DNA of 64,000 nt from Pseudomonas urmiensis. Lineage in GTDB: Bacteria; Pseudomonadota; Gammaproteobacteria; Pseudomonadales; Pseudomonadaceae. Positions within the stretch are counted from its first letter, which is position 1. Each line of letters opens with the position of its first letter. This document shows positions 47,730 through 58,282 of the stretch, in pieces. The translations under genes were made by a program, and so were the position numbers. The notes beneath the pieces were generated by a model that worked only from the letters and a program-made list of their open reading frames with translations, was not told the origin of the DNA and searched no databases. The DNA lies in the NCBI RefSeq assembly GCF_014268815.2, contig NZ_JABWRE020000001.1, forward strand, positions 3,539,001 to 3,603,000, written 5' to 3'.

Positions 47730-47752
47730 ACCGGCCCCTTCAGCGGGCCGGT
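47730..47752 (-). terminator. hairpin after oprH
   Basis: ACCGGCCC and GGGCCGGT arms with a 7-base loop 17 bp after the oprH stop. No T-run follows, so it may only attenuate and allow some read-through into phoPQ. Confidence 0.55.
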
Positions 47753-47769
47753 CCGGCTTAGCCATCACC

Positions 47770-48375
47770 TCAGAACTTGTAGTTGGCCGACAGGTAGGTC
47801 TGGGCGCTGCTGGTCAGGCGCAGGGTGCCGACCTTTGGACCGCCATGTTCGACCAGCTCGGTGCTGGCGTTGCTGCGCAGGTAACGGTAGCCCAGCTCGA
47901 CCGAGGCGTTGTCGGTGATGTCCTGGATCACACCGGCCTGCAGGCCGACAGCGTAGCCATAGTCAGTATCGCGACCGTAGCCGGAGGACTCCTGGGACAG
48001 CTTGGTCATGCCCAGGCTACCGCCGCCGAACAGTTTGGTGGTATCAGTCACGGGCAGGAACAGGTCGTAGCTGCCGAGCAGGTTTTCTTGGCGCAGCTTG
48101 AGGCCGCTATGGTCGTTGGACACATTGTCGTAGGTCAGGTAGTAGCGACCTTGGTCGTTGATCTTACCGACCCGCACGCCCCAGGTGCCGTCCTTGCTGA
48201 TGATGCCATCGGCGTTGAGATGGTCGGTGTTGCGGTCGAGCAGGCCGGACTTGCGGATCTTGTCGCTGGTCTGGCCGTAGGTGAGGCTGGCGAAGGTGTC
48301 GTCGGCCTGGGCGCTGACGGTGAAGCCTGCGGCGCAAACGGCCATGGCAGCGATCAGGGTATTGAGTGTTTTCAT
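47770..48375 (-). CDS. oprH: outer-membrane protein OprH
   Basis: A 201-aa beta-barrel that binds and stabilises lipopolysaccharide under Mg2+ starvation. The signal peptide MKTLNTLIAAMAVCAAGFTV ends near ...SAQA, and the mature part alternates in beta-strands (TWGVRVGKINDQGRYYLTYD), ending with an aromatic C-terminus YLSANYKF typical of porin-like proteins. MKTLN is taken as start; longer frames cover the PhoP box. Gene order oprH-phoP-phoQ is as in P. aeruginosa. Confidence 0.94.
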   Translation of the reverse strand: MKTLNTLIAAMAVCAAGFTVSAQADDTFASLTYGQTSDKIRKSGLLDRNTDHLNADGIISKDGTWGVRVGKINDQGRYYLTYDNVSNDHSGLKLRQENLLGSYDLFLPVTDTTKLFGGGSLGMTKLSQESSGYGRDTDYGYAVGLQAGVIQDITDNASVELGYRYLRSNASTELVEHGGPKVGTLRLTSSAQTYLSANYKF

Positions 48376-48435
48376 AGCTTCGTACTCCAGTTGGATGCGC
48401 TGTTTCTGTCTGGAAGCTAGAGTAAGCAGGACGCC

Positions 48436-48474
48436 CTGAACCGCTGCTGAACCCAGGCTGAACCTTCGCTGAAC
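48436..48474 (-). promoter_or_regulatory. PhoP box array, four GTTCAG repeats with 11-bp period
   Basis: On the minus strand GTTCAG occurs at 48474-48469, 48463-48458, 48452-48447 and 48441-48436, each separated by exactly 5 bases. Two such half-sites make a normal Pseudomonas PhoP box. The array ends about 60 bp before oprH and 47 bp before the divergent hydrolase gene. Confidence 0.9.
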
Positions 48475-48520
48475 GAGTCGCACCGATTGTCGAAACGCCA
48501 TGTCCAAAGGAGCTACGACC

Positions 48521-49312
48521 ATGCGTTTTCTGCTTGCCCTGACCCTGATGTGCAGCGCCGCTGTTACCCAAGCGGCCGTGCAAACCCGCGAGATCGCTTA
48601 CCAGGACGCCGACGGCAACCGTCTGGTGGGTTACTACGCCTACGATGACGCCATCGAGGGCAAGCGCCCCGGCATCGTCGTGGTGCATGAATGGTGGGGG
48701 CTGAACGACTACGCCAAGCGCCGTGCCCGCGACCTTGCTGGGCTGGGCTACAACGCGTTGGCGATCGATATGTACGGCGATGGCAAGAACACCGAACACC
48801 CGGCTGACGCCAAGGCGTTCATGGCCGCCGCCCTGAAGGATCCCAAGGCAGCTGCCGCACGCTTCGATGCAGGTCTTGAGCTCTTGAAGATCCAGCCCAA
48901 CATTAATAAGCATCAACTGGGCGCGGTGGGTTACTGCTTCGGTGGCAAAGTGGTGCTCGATGCCGCCCGCCGTGGGGTAAAGCTTGATGGCGTGGTGAGC
49001 TTCCATGGCGCGCTGGTGACGCAGGAACCCGCCAAGCCTGGGGTTATCAGGGCGAAGATCCTGGTGGAGCACGGTGACGCTGACAGCATGATCACACCCG
49101 AGCAGGTCGCGGCGTTCAAACAAGAGATGGCGGCGGCCGGGGCTGATATGAAGTTCGTCGGCATTGCCGGGGCCAAGCATGGCTTTACCAATCCGGATGC
49201 TGACCGCTTGAGCCATGGCGGGCATGGCGGGCCGGACATCGGCTATGACAAGGCGGCGGACGAGAGCTCTTGGGCGGATATGCAGGCGTTCTTCAAGACT
49301 GCGTTTGATTGA
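48521..49312 (+). CDS. dienelactone hydrolase family protein, exported
   Basis: A 263-aa alpha/beta hydrolase with a signal peptide MRFLLALTLMCSAAVTQA, so periplasmic, unlike classical cytoplasmic dienelactone hydrolases. The Cys-Asp-His triad is in VGYCFGGKVVLDA, EHGDADSMI and AKHGFTNPDA; PGIVVVHEWWGLNDY is the oxyanion-side loop. Start behind AAAGGAG. It is divergent from oprH and shares the intergenic region with the PhoP repeats. Substrate unknown. Confidence 0.92.
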   Translation: MRFLLALTLMCSAAVTQAAVQTREIAYQDADGNRLVGYYAYDDAIEGKRPGIVVVHEWWGLNDYAKRRARDLAGLGYNALAIDMYGDGKNTEHPADAKAFMAAALKDPKAAAARFDAGLELLKIQPNINKHQLGAVGYCFGGKVVLDAARRGVKLDGVVSFHGALVTQEPAKPGVIRAKILVEHGDADSMITPEQVAAFKQEMAAAGADMKFVGIAGAKHGFTNPDADRLSHGGHGGPDIGYDKAADESSWADMQAFFKTAFD

Positions 49313-49435
49313 CTATCGCCGGGGCCGCTTGGCGGCCCATCGCAGGCAAGCCAGTTCCTACAGGGTGCATTGAGCCTGCCAACGGCGGCATAGCGGCCCC
49401 TGACACATGACTCATCGGCTGGCACAATATCGGCC

Positions 49436-50137
49436 ATGAACAGACTCCCCGCCTGCTGCGCCCCACTCCAGCACCACTGGCCCCTGCCCCATCCGGTCCC
49501 CGGTGCGCAGCTGGTCAGCTGTGCCTTCGACCCCGCCAAGCTTGCCGCCGATGACTTTCAGCGCGCAGGCATCGAACAGAGCGCCAGCTTGCAGCGTTCG
49601 GTGGCCAAGCGTCGGGCTGAATACCTGGCGGGCCGCGTCTGCGCGCGGGCCGCGTTGCAGCAACTGGACGGTCGCGACTATGTACCCGGCAGCCATGAAG
49701 ACCGCTCTCCGATCTGGCCAACCGGCATTCATGGCTCGATCACCCACGGCAAGGGGTGGGCCGCTGCGGTCGTGGCCGCCGATGGCCGCTGCAAGGGCCT
49801 GGGTCTGGATCAGGAAAGCCTGCTGGACGATGAGCGTGCCGAGCGCCTGGCCCAGGAGATCCTGACGCCTGCCGAGCTCGAACGTTTGGACCGCAGCCAG
49901 TTTGGCCTGACTGTGACGTTGACCTTCTCGCTCAAAGAGAGCCTGTTCAAGACCCTCTACCCACTCACTAAACAACGCTTCTACTTCGAACACGCCGAAG
50001 TGCTCGAATGGTCCGCCGACGGCCTGGCCCGGCTTCGCCTGCTCACTGACTTGTCGCCAGCATGGCAGCAGGGGCTCGAGATCGACGGGCAGTTCTGCAT
50101 CAAGGACGGCCACCTGCTGAGTTTGATCAGCGTCTAG
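49436..50137 (+). CDS. 4'-phosphopantetheinyl transferase, EntD/PcpS type
   Basis: Transfers phosphopantetheine from CoA to carrier proteins of fatty acid, siderophore and polyketide systems, 233 aa. Motifs: WPTGIHGSITHGKGWAAAVV, GLGLDQESL (Mg2+-binding Asp) and TFSLKESLFKTLYPLT (the K-E-x-x-x-K motif). Pseudomonads usually carry one such enzyme (PcpS) serving both primary and secondary metabolism. It stands alone, convergent with the RstB-like kinase gene. Confidence 0.94.
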   Translation: MNRLPACCAPLQHHWPLPHPVPGAQLVSCAFDPAKLAADDFQRAGIEQSASLQRSVAKRRAEYLAGRVCARAALQQLDGRDYVPGSHEDRSPIWPTGIHGSITHGKGWAAAVVAADGRCKGLGLDQESLLDDERAERLAQEILTPAELERLDRSQFGLTVTLTFSLKESLFKTLYPLTKQRFYFEHAEVLEWSADGLARLRLLTDLSPAWQQGLEIDGQFCIKDGHLLSLISV

Positions 50138-50140
50138 CCC

Positions 50141-51745
50141 TCAGGACGGCGCCTGTGCCCGTGGCCAACTGAGGCTGAAACACGCACCGCCCAAGCCTTC
50201 GCTACGCCCGACCATGGCCCGCCCGCCGTGCCAGTAAATGATTCGTCGCACGATCGACAGCCCCAGACCGTGGCCGCCCGAGGCACGCGTGCGGCTGTCG
50301 TCCAGGCGGGTGAAGGGGGTAAAAATGCGGTCCCAGACGCCTTCGGGAATGCCTGGGCCGTCGTCTTCGACATCGATCCGGCAACGCTGCTGGCCAATCT
50401 GATAGCTCAGGCGCACCTCGGACTCGGCATGGCGCATGGCGTTGCCGACCAGGTTCTGCAAGGCGCGGTGCAGATAGCGCGGTTCCGCCTCGACCCAGGC
50501 GCCCGCCCCTTCCAGTCCCTGGCATACGCCACGGCTAACGCGTACCTCGGCGCGCAGGGGCGCCAACTCGGCGATCACCCGGTCGAGCAAGGCGTCGAGG
50601 TCGACGGCCTGGAATTTCAGTGCCGGTGCGCCCTGTTCCAGGCGAGCGTAGGTCAACATCTCGTCGACCAGCTTGTCGAGGTCTTGAATGTCGCTGTCCA
50701 TGCCCGCCAGATGCTTGGCCCGGGCTTGTTCACTGTTGGCGGTTTCGATCATCTCCAGGCCAAAACGCAGGCGCGCCACCGGTGTGCGCAGCTCATGCGA
50801 AACGGCACGCACCAACTCCCGCTGCATGCTCAGCGAACGCTGCAGGTGCTCGGCCATGCCATTGAACGCTGCCGCCAGACGCCCGACCGAGTCCGCATCG
50901 CCCGCTGGCACGCGGGTATCCAGACTGCCCTGGGCAATACGCGTGGCGGCATTCTCCAGGCCCGAAACCCGCCGTTCCAACTGGCGCACCAGCAGGTACA
51001 CGACCAAGCCGATCAGGCACAGGCCAAGGAAGGCGATAAGGATCAACAACTGCGGTGGATAGAGGTTGAGCTGATACAGCGGGCCGATCTCCAGCACCCA
51101 GGGCGAGCCAGGCAGGCCAGCAAACACCCGAATCGAGTCGCCATCCTTACCCAACGCCATCACCGTGTCGCCCTCCTCCACCCGCCGCCGCTGGTCGTCG
51201 TCCAGGCCCACGCGCTCCAAGCGCTGCAGGGCGACGTCAAAACCAAAGCCCTTGCTCTGGCGCAGCTCGGCCAGGCGTCGCTGTTGCTCGGTGACCGGAT
51301 AACGCACCAGTTCATCGGCCAACAGGTACAGCGTGGCTCGCGCCAATTGCTCGCTGACCTGCTGGACCTGGGCTTCGAGCAACACGTCTTCGCGGCCGAC
51401 CCGACGCAATACTCGCGCCGCATGCGGGCCAGTCTTCTCCACCACCACCAGGTCACGGTAAAGACGCGCTCGCTGGCCGCCGTCGAGGGTCAACGCGCTC
51501 ATCGGTTGCAGGTCCAGCGGCACACCGAGCAGCCGCTCCCAGATCACCAGCGAACGCTTGCGCTCGACGTCGTTCTGCAGCGCCAGGTTGTCGGCCATCA
51601 AACTGAAAGTGCCCTGGGCCAGGCGCTCGCGGTGCTGTTCGGCGCGCACCTGATTGACCAGGTGCAGGCTGAGCACGCCAAGCACCGCGACCAGCACCAG
51701 GACGGCGAGCATGCCGCCATAGATACGCAGGAAGATCGAGTTCAT
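50141..51745 (-). CDS. rstB: sensor histidine kinase, RstB-like
   Basis: A 534-aa kinase with TM1 (IYGGMLAVLVLVAVLGVLSL), a long periplasmic domain to about residue 225, TM2 (QLLILIAFLGLCLIGLVVYLL), HAMP, HisKA with His in VRAVSHELRTPVARLRFGLE and HATPase (NLVGNAMRHAES, GGHGLGLSIVRRI). The VARLRFGLEM segment is RstB-type. Its ATG shares one base with the rstA stop. The name is by similarity and position; the signal is unknown. Confidence 0.9.
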   Translation of the reverse strand: MNSIFLRIYGGMLAVLVLVAVLGVLSLHLVNQVRAEQHRERLAQGTFSLMADNLALQNDVERKRSLVIWERLLGVPLDLQPMSALTLDGGQRARLYRDLVVVEKTGPHAARVLRRVGREDVLLEAQVQQVSEQLARATLYLLADELVRYPVTEQQRRLAELRQSKGFGFDVALQRLERVGLDDDQRRRVEEGDTVMALGKDGDSIRVFAGLPGSPWVLEIGPLYQLNLYPPQLLILIAFLGLCLIGLVVYLLVRQLERRVSGLENAATRIAQGSLDTRVPAGDADSVGRLAAAFNGMAEHLQRSLSMQRELVRAVSHELRTPVARLRFGLEMIETANSEQARAKHLAGMDSDIQDLDKLVDEMLTYARLEQGAPALKFQAVDLDALLDRVIAELAPLRAEVRVSRGVCQGLEGAGAWVEAEPRYLHRALQNLVGNAMRHAESEVRLSYQIGQQRCRIDVEDDGPGIPEGVWDRIFTPFTRLDDSRTRASGGHGLGLSIVRRIIYWHGGRAMVGRSEGLGGACFSLSWPRAQAPS

Positions 51746-52449
51746 CAGGCCTGGGCCGCCTCGGCGACGAATAGATAGCCCTTGCTGCGCAGGGTCTTGA
51801 TCAGCCGCGGGTGAATCGGATCATCGCCGATCTTGGGGCGAATCTTGGAAATACGCACATCGATGGAGCGGTCCTGGCCGTCGTAGCCGACGCCGCGCAG
51901 GGAGGTGAAGATCTGTTCGCGCGAGAGCACACGCCCTGCGTGGCTGGCCAGCAGCCAGAGCAAGTCGAATTCGGCGCCGGTCAGGTCGATCGGTTGTTCG
52001 TTGAGCCAGGCCTCGCGCAGGCTGCTGTCGATCCGCAGGGCACCGAATTGCAACTCCTGGCGCTTGCCATCCAGGCTGTCGCTGCGGCGCAACAGGGCAT
52101 TGATACGCGCCAGCAACAAGCGGGGGCGCACCGGTTTGCACACATAGTCGTCGGCTCCCAGGTCCAGGCCTTGGACTTGATCGAGCTCGTCGCTACGGGC
52201 GGTGAGCATGAGAATCGGCCCGGGGTATTGGCCGCGCACCCGGCGGCAGATGCTCAGGCCATCTTCGCCGGGCAGCATCAGGTCGAGGATCACCAGGTCC
52301 GGCTGGCTGTCGAGAATGCGCCGCACTGCGCGCGCGCCATCGCCTTCCACTGCCACCTCGAAACCGTTGGCCTGCAGGTACTCGGCGGTGAGCTCAGCGA
52401 GGCGCTGGTCGTCCTCGACAATCAGGATGCGGTTGCAGGACTGGTCCAT
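51745..52449 (-). CDS. rstA: OmpR-family response regulator, RstA-like
   Basis: A 234-aa regulator starting MDQSCNRILIVEDDQRLAEL. Phospho-Asp is in LVILDLMLPGEDGL, Lys in DDYVCKPVRPR; the DNA-binding domain has LTGAEFDLLWLLASHAGRV, SIDVRISKIRPKIGDD and LRSKGYLFV. The frame extends upstream into a REP sequence, which is not taken as coding. It heads the rstAB pair. Confidence 0.92.
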   Translation of the reverse strand: MDQSCNRILIVEDDQRLAELTAEYLQANGFEVAVEGDGARAVRRILDSQPDLVILDLMLPGEDGLSICRRVRGQYPGPILMLTARSDELDQVQGLDLGADDYVCKPVRPRLLLARINALLRRSDSLDGKRQELQFGALRIDSSLREAWLNEQPIDLTGAEFDLLWLLASHAGRVLSREQIFTSLRGVGYDGQDRSIDVRISKIRPKIGDDPIHPRLIKTLRSKGYLFVAEAAQA

Positions 52450-52500
52450 GGCCTTCCTCTGTGTTGTTCTAGTTATCTGCTGTAGGGTGTTGCCTGGGCG

Positions 52501-52533
52501 GGCCTCATCGCGGGGCGAGCCCGCTCCCACGCT
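52501..52533. repeat. REP element
   Basis: CCTCATCGCGGGGCGAGCCC single copy upstream of rstA. Confidence 0.82.
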
Positions 52534-52798
52534 CAGATACGGTTGCGCGCGAGCCACTACAGTGTCCCTGCCGTTCACCAAAAGGCAATATCACCGACGG
52601 ATACTACGTCGCGCACCACGGACTTCCAAATCTCATCCAAGCCCGCGCCAACACGCCCTGGACTGAACCGTTTTTTGTGATAGGGTGCGCGCCCTAAAAA
52701 AACTCTGCCGGGGCATTAACGCGTAGAAAAAAAGTGAAAACCTCATGGGACAAGGCCTACAGCCAATACCCACGAATCACACACAAACTACGCACAAG

Positions 52799-52807
52799 TT
52801 ATCCACA
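52799..52807 (+). promoter_or_regulatory. DnaA box upstream of nrdA
   Basis: TTATCCACA, the consensus high-affinity DnaA box, 11 bp before the predicted -35. DnaA is known to regulate nrdAB in E. coli through such boxes. Confidence 0.75.
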
Positions 52808-52817
52808 GGCGCTCACC

Positions 52818-52846
52818 TTGCAAAGCCCCCGCGACCGCATTATCTT
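52818..52846 (+). promoter_or_regulatory. candidate sigma70 promoter of nrdA
   Basis: TTGCAA (52818-52823) and TATCTT (52841-52846) with a 17-bp spacer; transcription would begin near 52853, leaving a leader of about 415 nt. Confidence 0.6.
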
Positions 52847-52881
52847 GTATCCCCATTGCAGCGAACCACTACATATTGGGT
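52835..52881 (+). promoter_or_regulatory. NrdR box pair in the nrdA promoter
   Basis: CCGCATTATCTTGTAT (52835-52850) and CCACTACATATTGGGT (52866-52881) resemble the NrdR consensus ACACTATATATAGTGT and start 31 bp apart, the usual three-turn spacing of NrdR boxes. The first covers the -10 element, consistent with repression. Confidence 0.7.
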
Positions 52882-53266
52882 TTCGCTTGAAATCACAAAC
52901 ACAAGTCGGCACGCAAACTCAAGCGATTTTTCCGCCTGAACTTAGTGTGATTTGCGCAGCCAAACCGCTCCTGCGGAGGCGACCGAGGCAAGCCCGTCCA
53001 AGCGGTCTTGTTCGGGTATGGGTGTTGCAGGCATCGCCTGGTGACACTCGACAGCAACAGTTTTTGGGCCACGGCCCAGAACCTTTGACTTCGGCCAGGG
53101 AGCGGCAAGCTATTGCCCCTTATTCCTGAGTCTGTCCCGAAGTCGGTAAGCCCGAGCGGGCGGATGCACGTGCGTGTGCATCCCCGCGGGGCCACCAGGC
53201 TAGTGGATGGAACGGTGGGCGCTCAAAAGGCGCCTGAACATATAGAAACTGTGGAGACACCCACCG
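52882..53266 (+). other. long GC-rich leader of nrdA, no convincing gene
   Basis: Rich in hairpins: TGGGCC-AC-GGCCCA, GCCCG-AG-CGGGC (53150-53161), GGATGCAC with GTGCATCC (53162-53182), and GGCGC with GCGCC near the end. No recognised riboswitch family. The ribosome site of nrdA is GGAG, 11 bases before the ATG. A reading frame crossing this region lacks a ribosome site and also covers the promoter. Confidence 0.5.
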
Positions 53267-56146
<2,880 letters not shown>

Positions 56147-56153
56147 GGCCTGA

Positions 56154-56196
56154 TGCCGCAAGGGGCGCTCTGAGGAGCGCCGCTTGCGGCATTTTT
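56154..56196 (+). terminator. intrinsic terminator of nrdA
   Basis: A long two-part stem, ATGCCGCAAG with CTTGCGGCAT around an inner GGCGCTC/GAGCGCC hairpin, followed by TTTT. Confidence 0.95.
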
Positions 56197-56319
56197 GTCT
56201 GTACTGGGGCATGACAGGGAATCATCACCCGCTGCCTGCCAACCTTCGTCAATGGATAAAAAAGAGTGTCGACACCGCACAGGCGGCATCGGCCCCCACA
56301 TCCAATGAGGAAGGCAAGC

Positions 56320-56451
56320 ATGGCTCGAAAAAAAACCATCACTCGCAGGATTGGCCGCAATGCTGCAACCGGCCGCTTCACCACGGTCGAAGAAGCGCGC
56401 GACAACCCTAAGACCCACATCGTCGAAACGCTTCGCAAGAAGTGCGGCTAG
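56320..56451 (+). CDS. small protein of 43 aa between nrdA and nrdB
   Basis: ATG behind GAGGAAGG. The protein starts MARKKTITRRIGRNAATGRF and ends in KTHIVETLRKKCG. The pattern N-A-x-T-G-R-F, then A-R-x-x-P-K-T-x-x-V-E-T, recalls widespread tiny proteins of unknown function with a TG-x-F...P-x-T...E motif. It is basic and lacks a membrane segment. Position between the nrdA terminator and the nrdB promoter may be conserved in putida-group strains (recollection), but no function can be named. Confidence 0.72.
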   Translation: MARKKTITRRIGRNAATGRFTTVEEARDNPKTHIVETLRKKCG

Positions 56452-56460
56452 CCCCCGATC

Positions 56461-56483
56461 GCGGGAGGCGCACAGCCTCCCGC
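56461..56483 (+). terminator. hairpin after the 43-aa gene
   Basis: GCGGGAGGC and GCCTCCCGC with a 5-base loop, 9 bp after the stop. A CT-rich tract follows, not a pure T-run. Confidence 0.6.
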
Positions 56484-56505
56484 CCCTCCTCTCTCCTCGC
56501 TTAAA

Positions 56506-56553
56506 ACACAATATTTTGTGCCAAATCCAATAACCAAACACCACATCTAGCGA
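56506..56553 (+). promoter_or_regulatory. NrdR box pair upstream of nrdB
   Basis: ACACAATATTTTGTGC (56506-56521) is an almost perfect NrdR box; a weaker ACACCACATCTAGCGA (56538-56553) begins 32 bp later. TACACT at 56563-56568 could be the -10 of the controlled promoter. Confidence 0.7.
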
Positions 56554-56706
56554 TTTTTCGGCTACACTCCTTCCCCGTGAAACGACGCGTTATTCGTGAA
56601 CGGAATCGCCCTGTACCGGTCGAAAAATTACCGCAGACCGGCCCAGCGTCGCTCCGATCGCCTGCGAATTCCGTTATACTTCGCCCCCCAAAAAAGGGTT
56701 GAGCCA

Positions 56707-56835
56707 ATGATCGACTGCGTGACACAAGCCCCGCTTGGCCAGACCGCATGTTTTGTCGTTGCCACACTGTTTTCAGGCGTCCTGGCCCCTCGTTCGAGGA
56801 CAGGCCAAGCGCTGACCCGACAATTTCAAATGTGA
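56707..56835 (+). CDS. possible 42-aa leader ORF upstream of nrdB
   Basis: ATG follows AAAAAAGGGTTGAGCCA (AGGG 10 bases away) and the frame starts [27 protein letters not shown] at 56675-56680 lies shortly upstream. The peptide has a hydrophobic middle and ends 112 bp before nrdB. It could be a leader peptide or chance; nothing else supports it. Confidence 0.3.
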   Translation: MIDCVTQAPLGQTACFVVATLFSGVLAPRSRTGQALTRQFQM

Positions 56836-56947
56836 CGAGAGCGAGCTCTCACTGCCCGCCGTATTGCCTTATGGGCCTTGCGTAGTACAGGCATCACCTC
56901 AAATCCAACCGGTTGCCCCGCGCAACCCTCTAGCAGGAGCCAGGACC
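56836..56947 (+). other. untranslated region before nrdB
   Basis: 112 bp with no gene; GAGCGAGCTCTC is a short palindrome and CAGGAGCCAGGACC is the nrdB ribosome site. Confidence 0.5.
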
Positions 56948-58198
56948 ATGCTGAGCTGGGACGAATTCGATAAAGAAGACGGCGAAGTCGCCGCCAAAGG
57001 CAGCACCCCCGCGCAGGCCAACGCCGCCGCTACCCTCGACAAGCTCGACAGCGCCGGTGGCGCCGCCGCCCTGGAAGCGCGTGCCGCTACCGCTTCTGAC
57101 TCCGAGGCGGTCAAGCGCGCCAAGGCTGCCCTGAACGACCTGGACATCGCCGAAGGCCTGGCTGAACTGGAAGGCTCCTCGGCCCGCGTTGCGGTTGACG
57201 AGAAGCGCATGATCAACTGCCGCGCCGACCTCAACCAGCTGGTACCGTTCAAGTACGACTGGGCCTGGCAGAAGTACCTCGACGGCTGCGCCAACCACTG
57301 GATGCCGCAAGAGGTCAACATGACCGCCGACATCGCCCTGTGGAAGAGCCAGGACGGCCTGACCGAAGACGAGCGCCGCATCGTCATGCGTAACCTGGGC
57401 TTCTTCTCCACCGCTGACTCGCTGGTTGCCAACAACCTGGCGCTGGCCGTGTACCGCCTGATCACCAACCCGGAGTGCCGCCAGTACATCCTGCGCCAAG
57501 CCTTCGAAGAGGCGATCCACACCCACGCCTACCAGTACTGCATCGAGTCGCTGGGCATGGATGAAGGCGAGATCTTCAACATGTACCACGAGATCCCATC
57601 GGTGGCGAAAAAGGCCGCCTGGGGCCTGAAGTACACCCGCGCGATCTCGGATCCGGAGTTCAACACCGGCACCCCAGAGACCGACAAAGAATTGCTGCGC
57701 AACCTGATCGCCTACTACTGCGTACTGGAAGGCATCTTCTTCTACTGCGGCTTCACCCAGATCCTGTCGATGGGTCGCCGCAACAAGATGACCGGCGTTG
57801 CCGAGCAGTTCCAGTACATCCTGCGTGACGAGTCGATGCACCTGAACTTCGGCATCGACGTGATCAACCAGATCAAGATCGAGAACCCGCACCTGTGGGA
57901 TGCCTCGATGAAGGAAGAAGCCACCCAGATGATCCTGCAAGGGACTCAGCTGGAGATCGAATACGCCCGTGACACCATGCCACGCGGCGTACTGGGCATG
58001 AACGCCGCGATGATGGAGGACTACCTCAAGTTCATCGCAAACCGTCGCCTGACCCAGATTGGTCTGAAGGAAGAATACCCAGGTACCACCAACCCGTTCC
58101 CTTGGATGAGCGAGATCATGGACTTGAAGAAGGAGAAGAACTTCTTTGAGACGCGCGTGATCGAGTATCAGACGGGTGGGGCGTTGAGCTGGGACTGA
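56948..58198 (+). CDS. nrdB: class Ia ribonucleoside-diphosphate reductase, beta subunit
   Basis: Radical-generating diiron subunit, 416 aa. [20 protein letters not shown] is the start; the first ~95 residues form an A/D/E-rich extension not found in the E. coli protein. The ferritin-like core has the metal ligands in [16 protein letters not shown] and [13 protein letters not shown], and the conserved C-terminus that docks to NrdA. A terminator follows at once. Confidence 0.97.
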   Translation: MLSWDEFDKEDGEVAAKGSTPAQANAAATLDKLDSAGGAAALEARAATASDSEAVKRAKAALNDLDIAEGLAELEGSSARVAVDEKRMINCRADLNQLVPFKYDWAWQKYLDGCANHWMPQEVNMTADIALWKSQDGLTEDERRIVMRNLGFFSTADSLVANNLALAVYRLITNPECRQYILRQAFEEAIHTHAYQYCIESLGMDEGEIFNMYHEIPSVAKKAAWGLKYTRAISDPEFNTGTPETDKELLRNLIAYYCVLEGIFFYCGFTQILSMGRRNKMTGVAEQFQYILRDESMHLNFGIDVINQIKIENPHLWDASMKEEATQMILQGTQLEIEYARDTMPRGVLGMNAAMMEDYLKFIANRRLTQIGLKEEYPGTTNPFPWMSEIMDLKKEKNFFETRVIEYQTGGALSWD

Positions 58199-58220
58199 TC
58201 TTCCCGCTTAAACTGGAAAG

Positions 58221-58245
58221 GGCTGCCCAATGGGCAGCCTTTTTT
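58221..58245 (+). terminator. intrinsic terminator of nrdB
   Basis: GGCTGCCC, AA loop, TGGGCAGCC, then TTTTTT. Confidence 0.95.
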
Positions 58246-58282
58246 GTGAGCGCTTGATTGGTCTGCCCTGATTCAAATCCAC

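Noticed and set aside
52734..53129. 131-codon frame upstream of nrdA
   Set aside because: GTG start without a ribosome site, overlaps the DnaA box, promoter and NrdR boxes, and has atypical composition.
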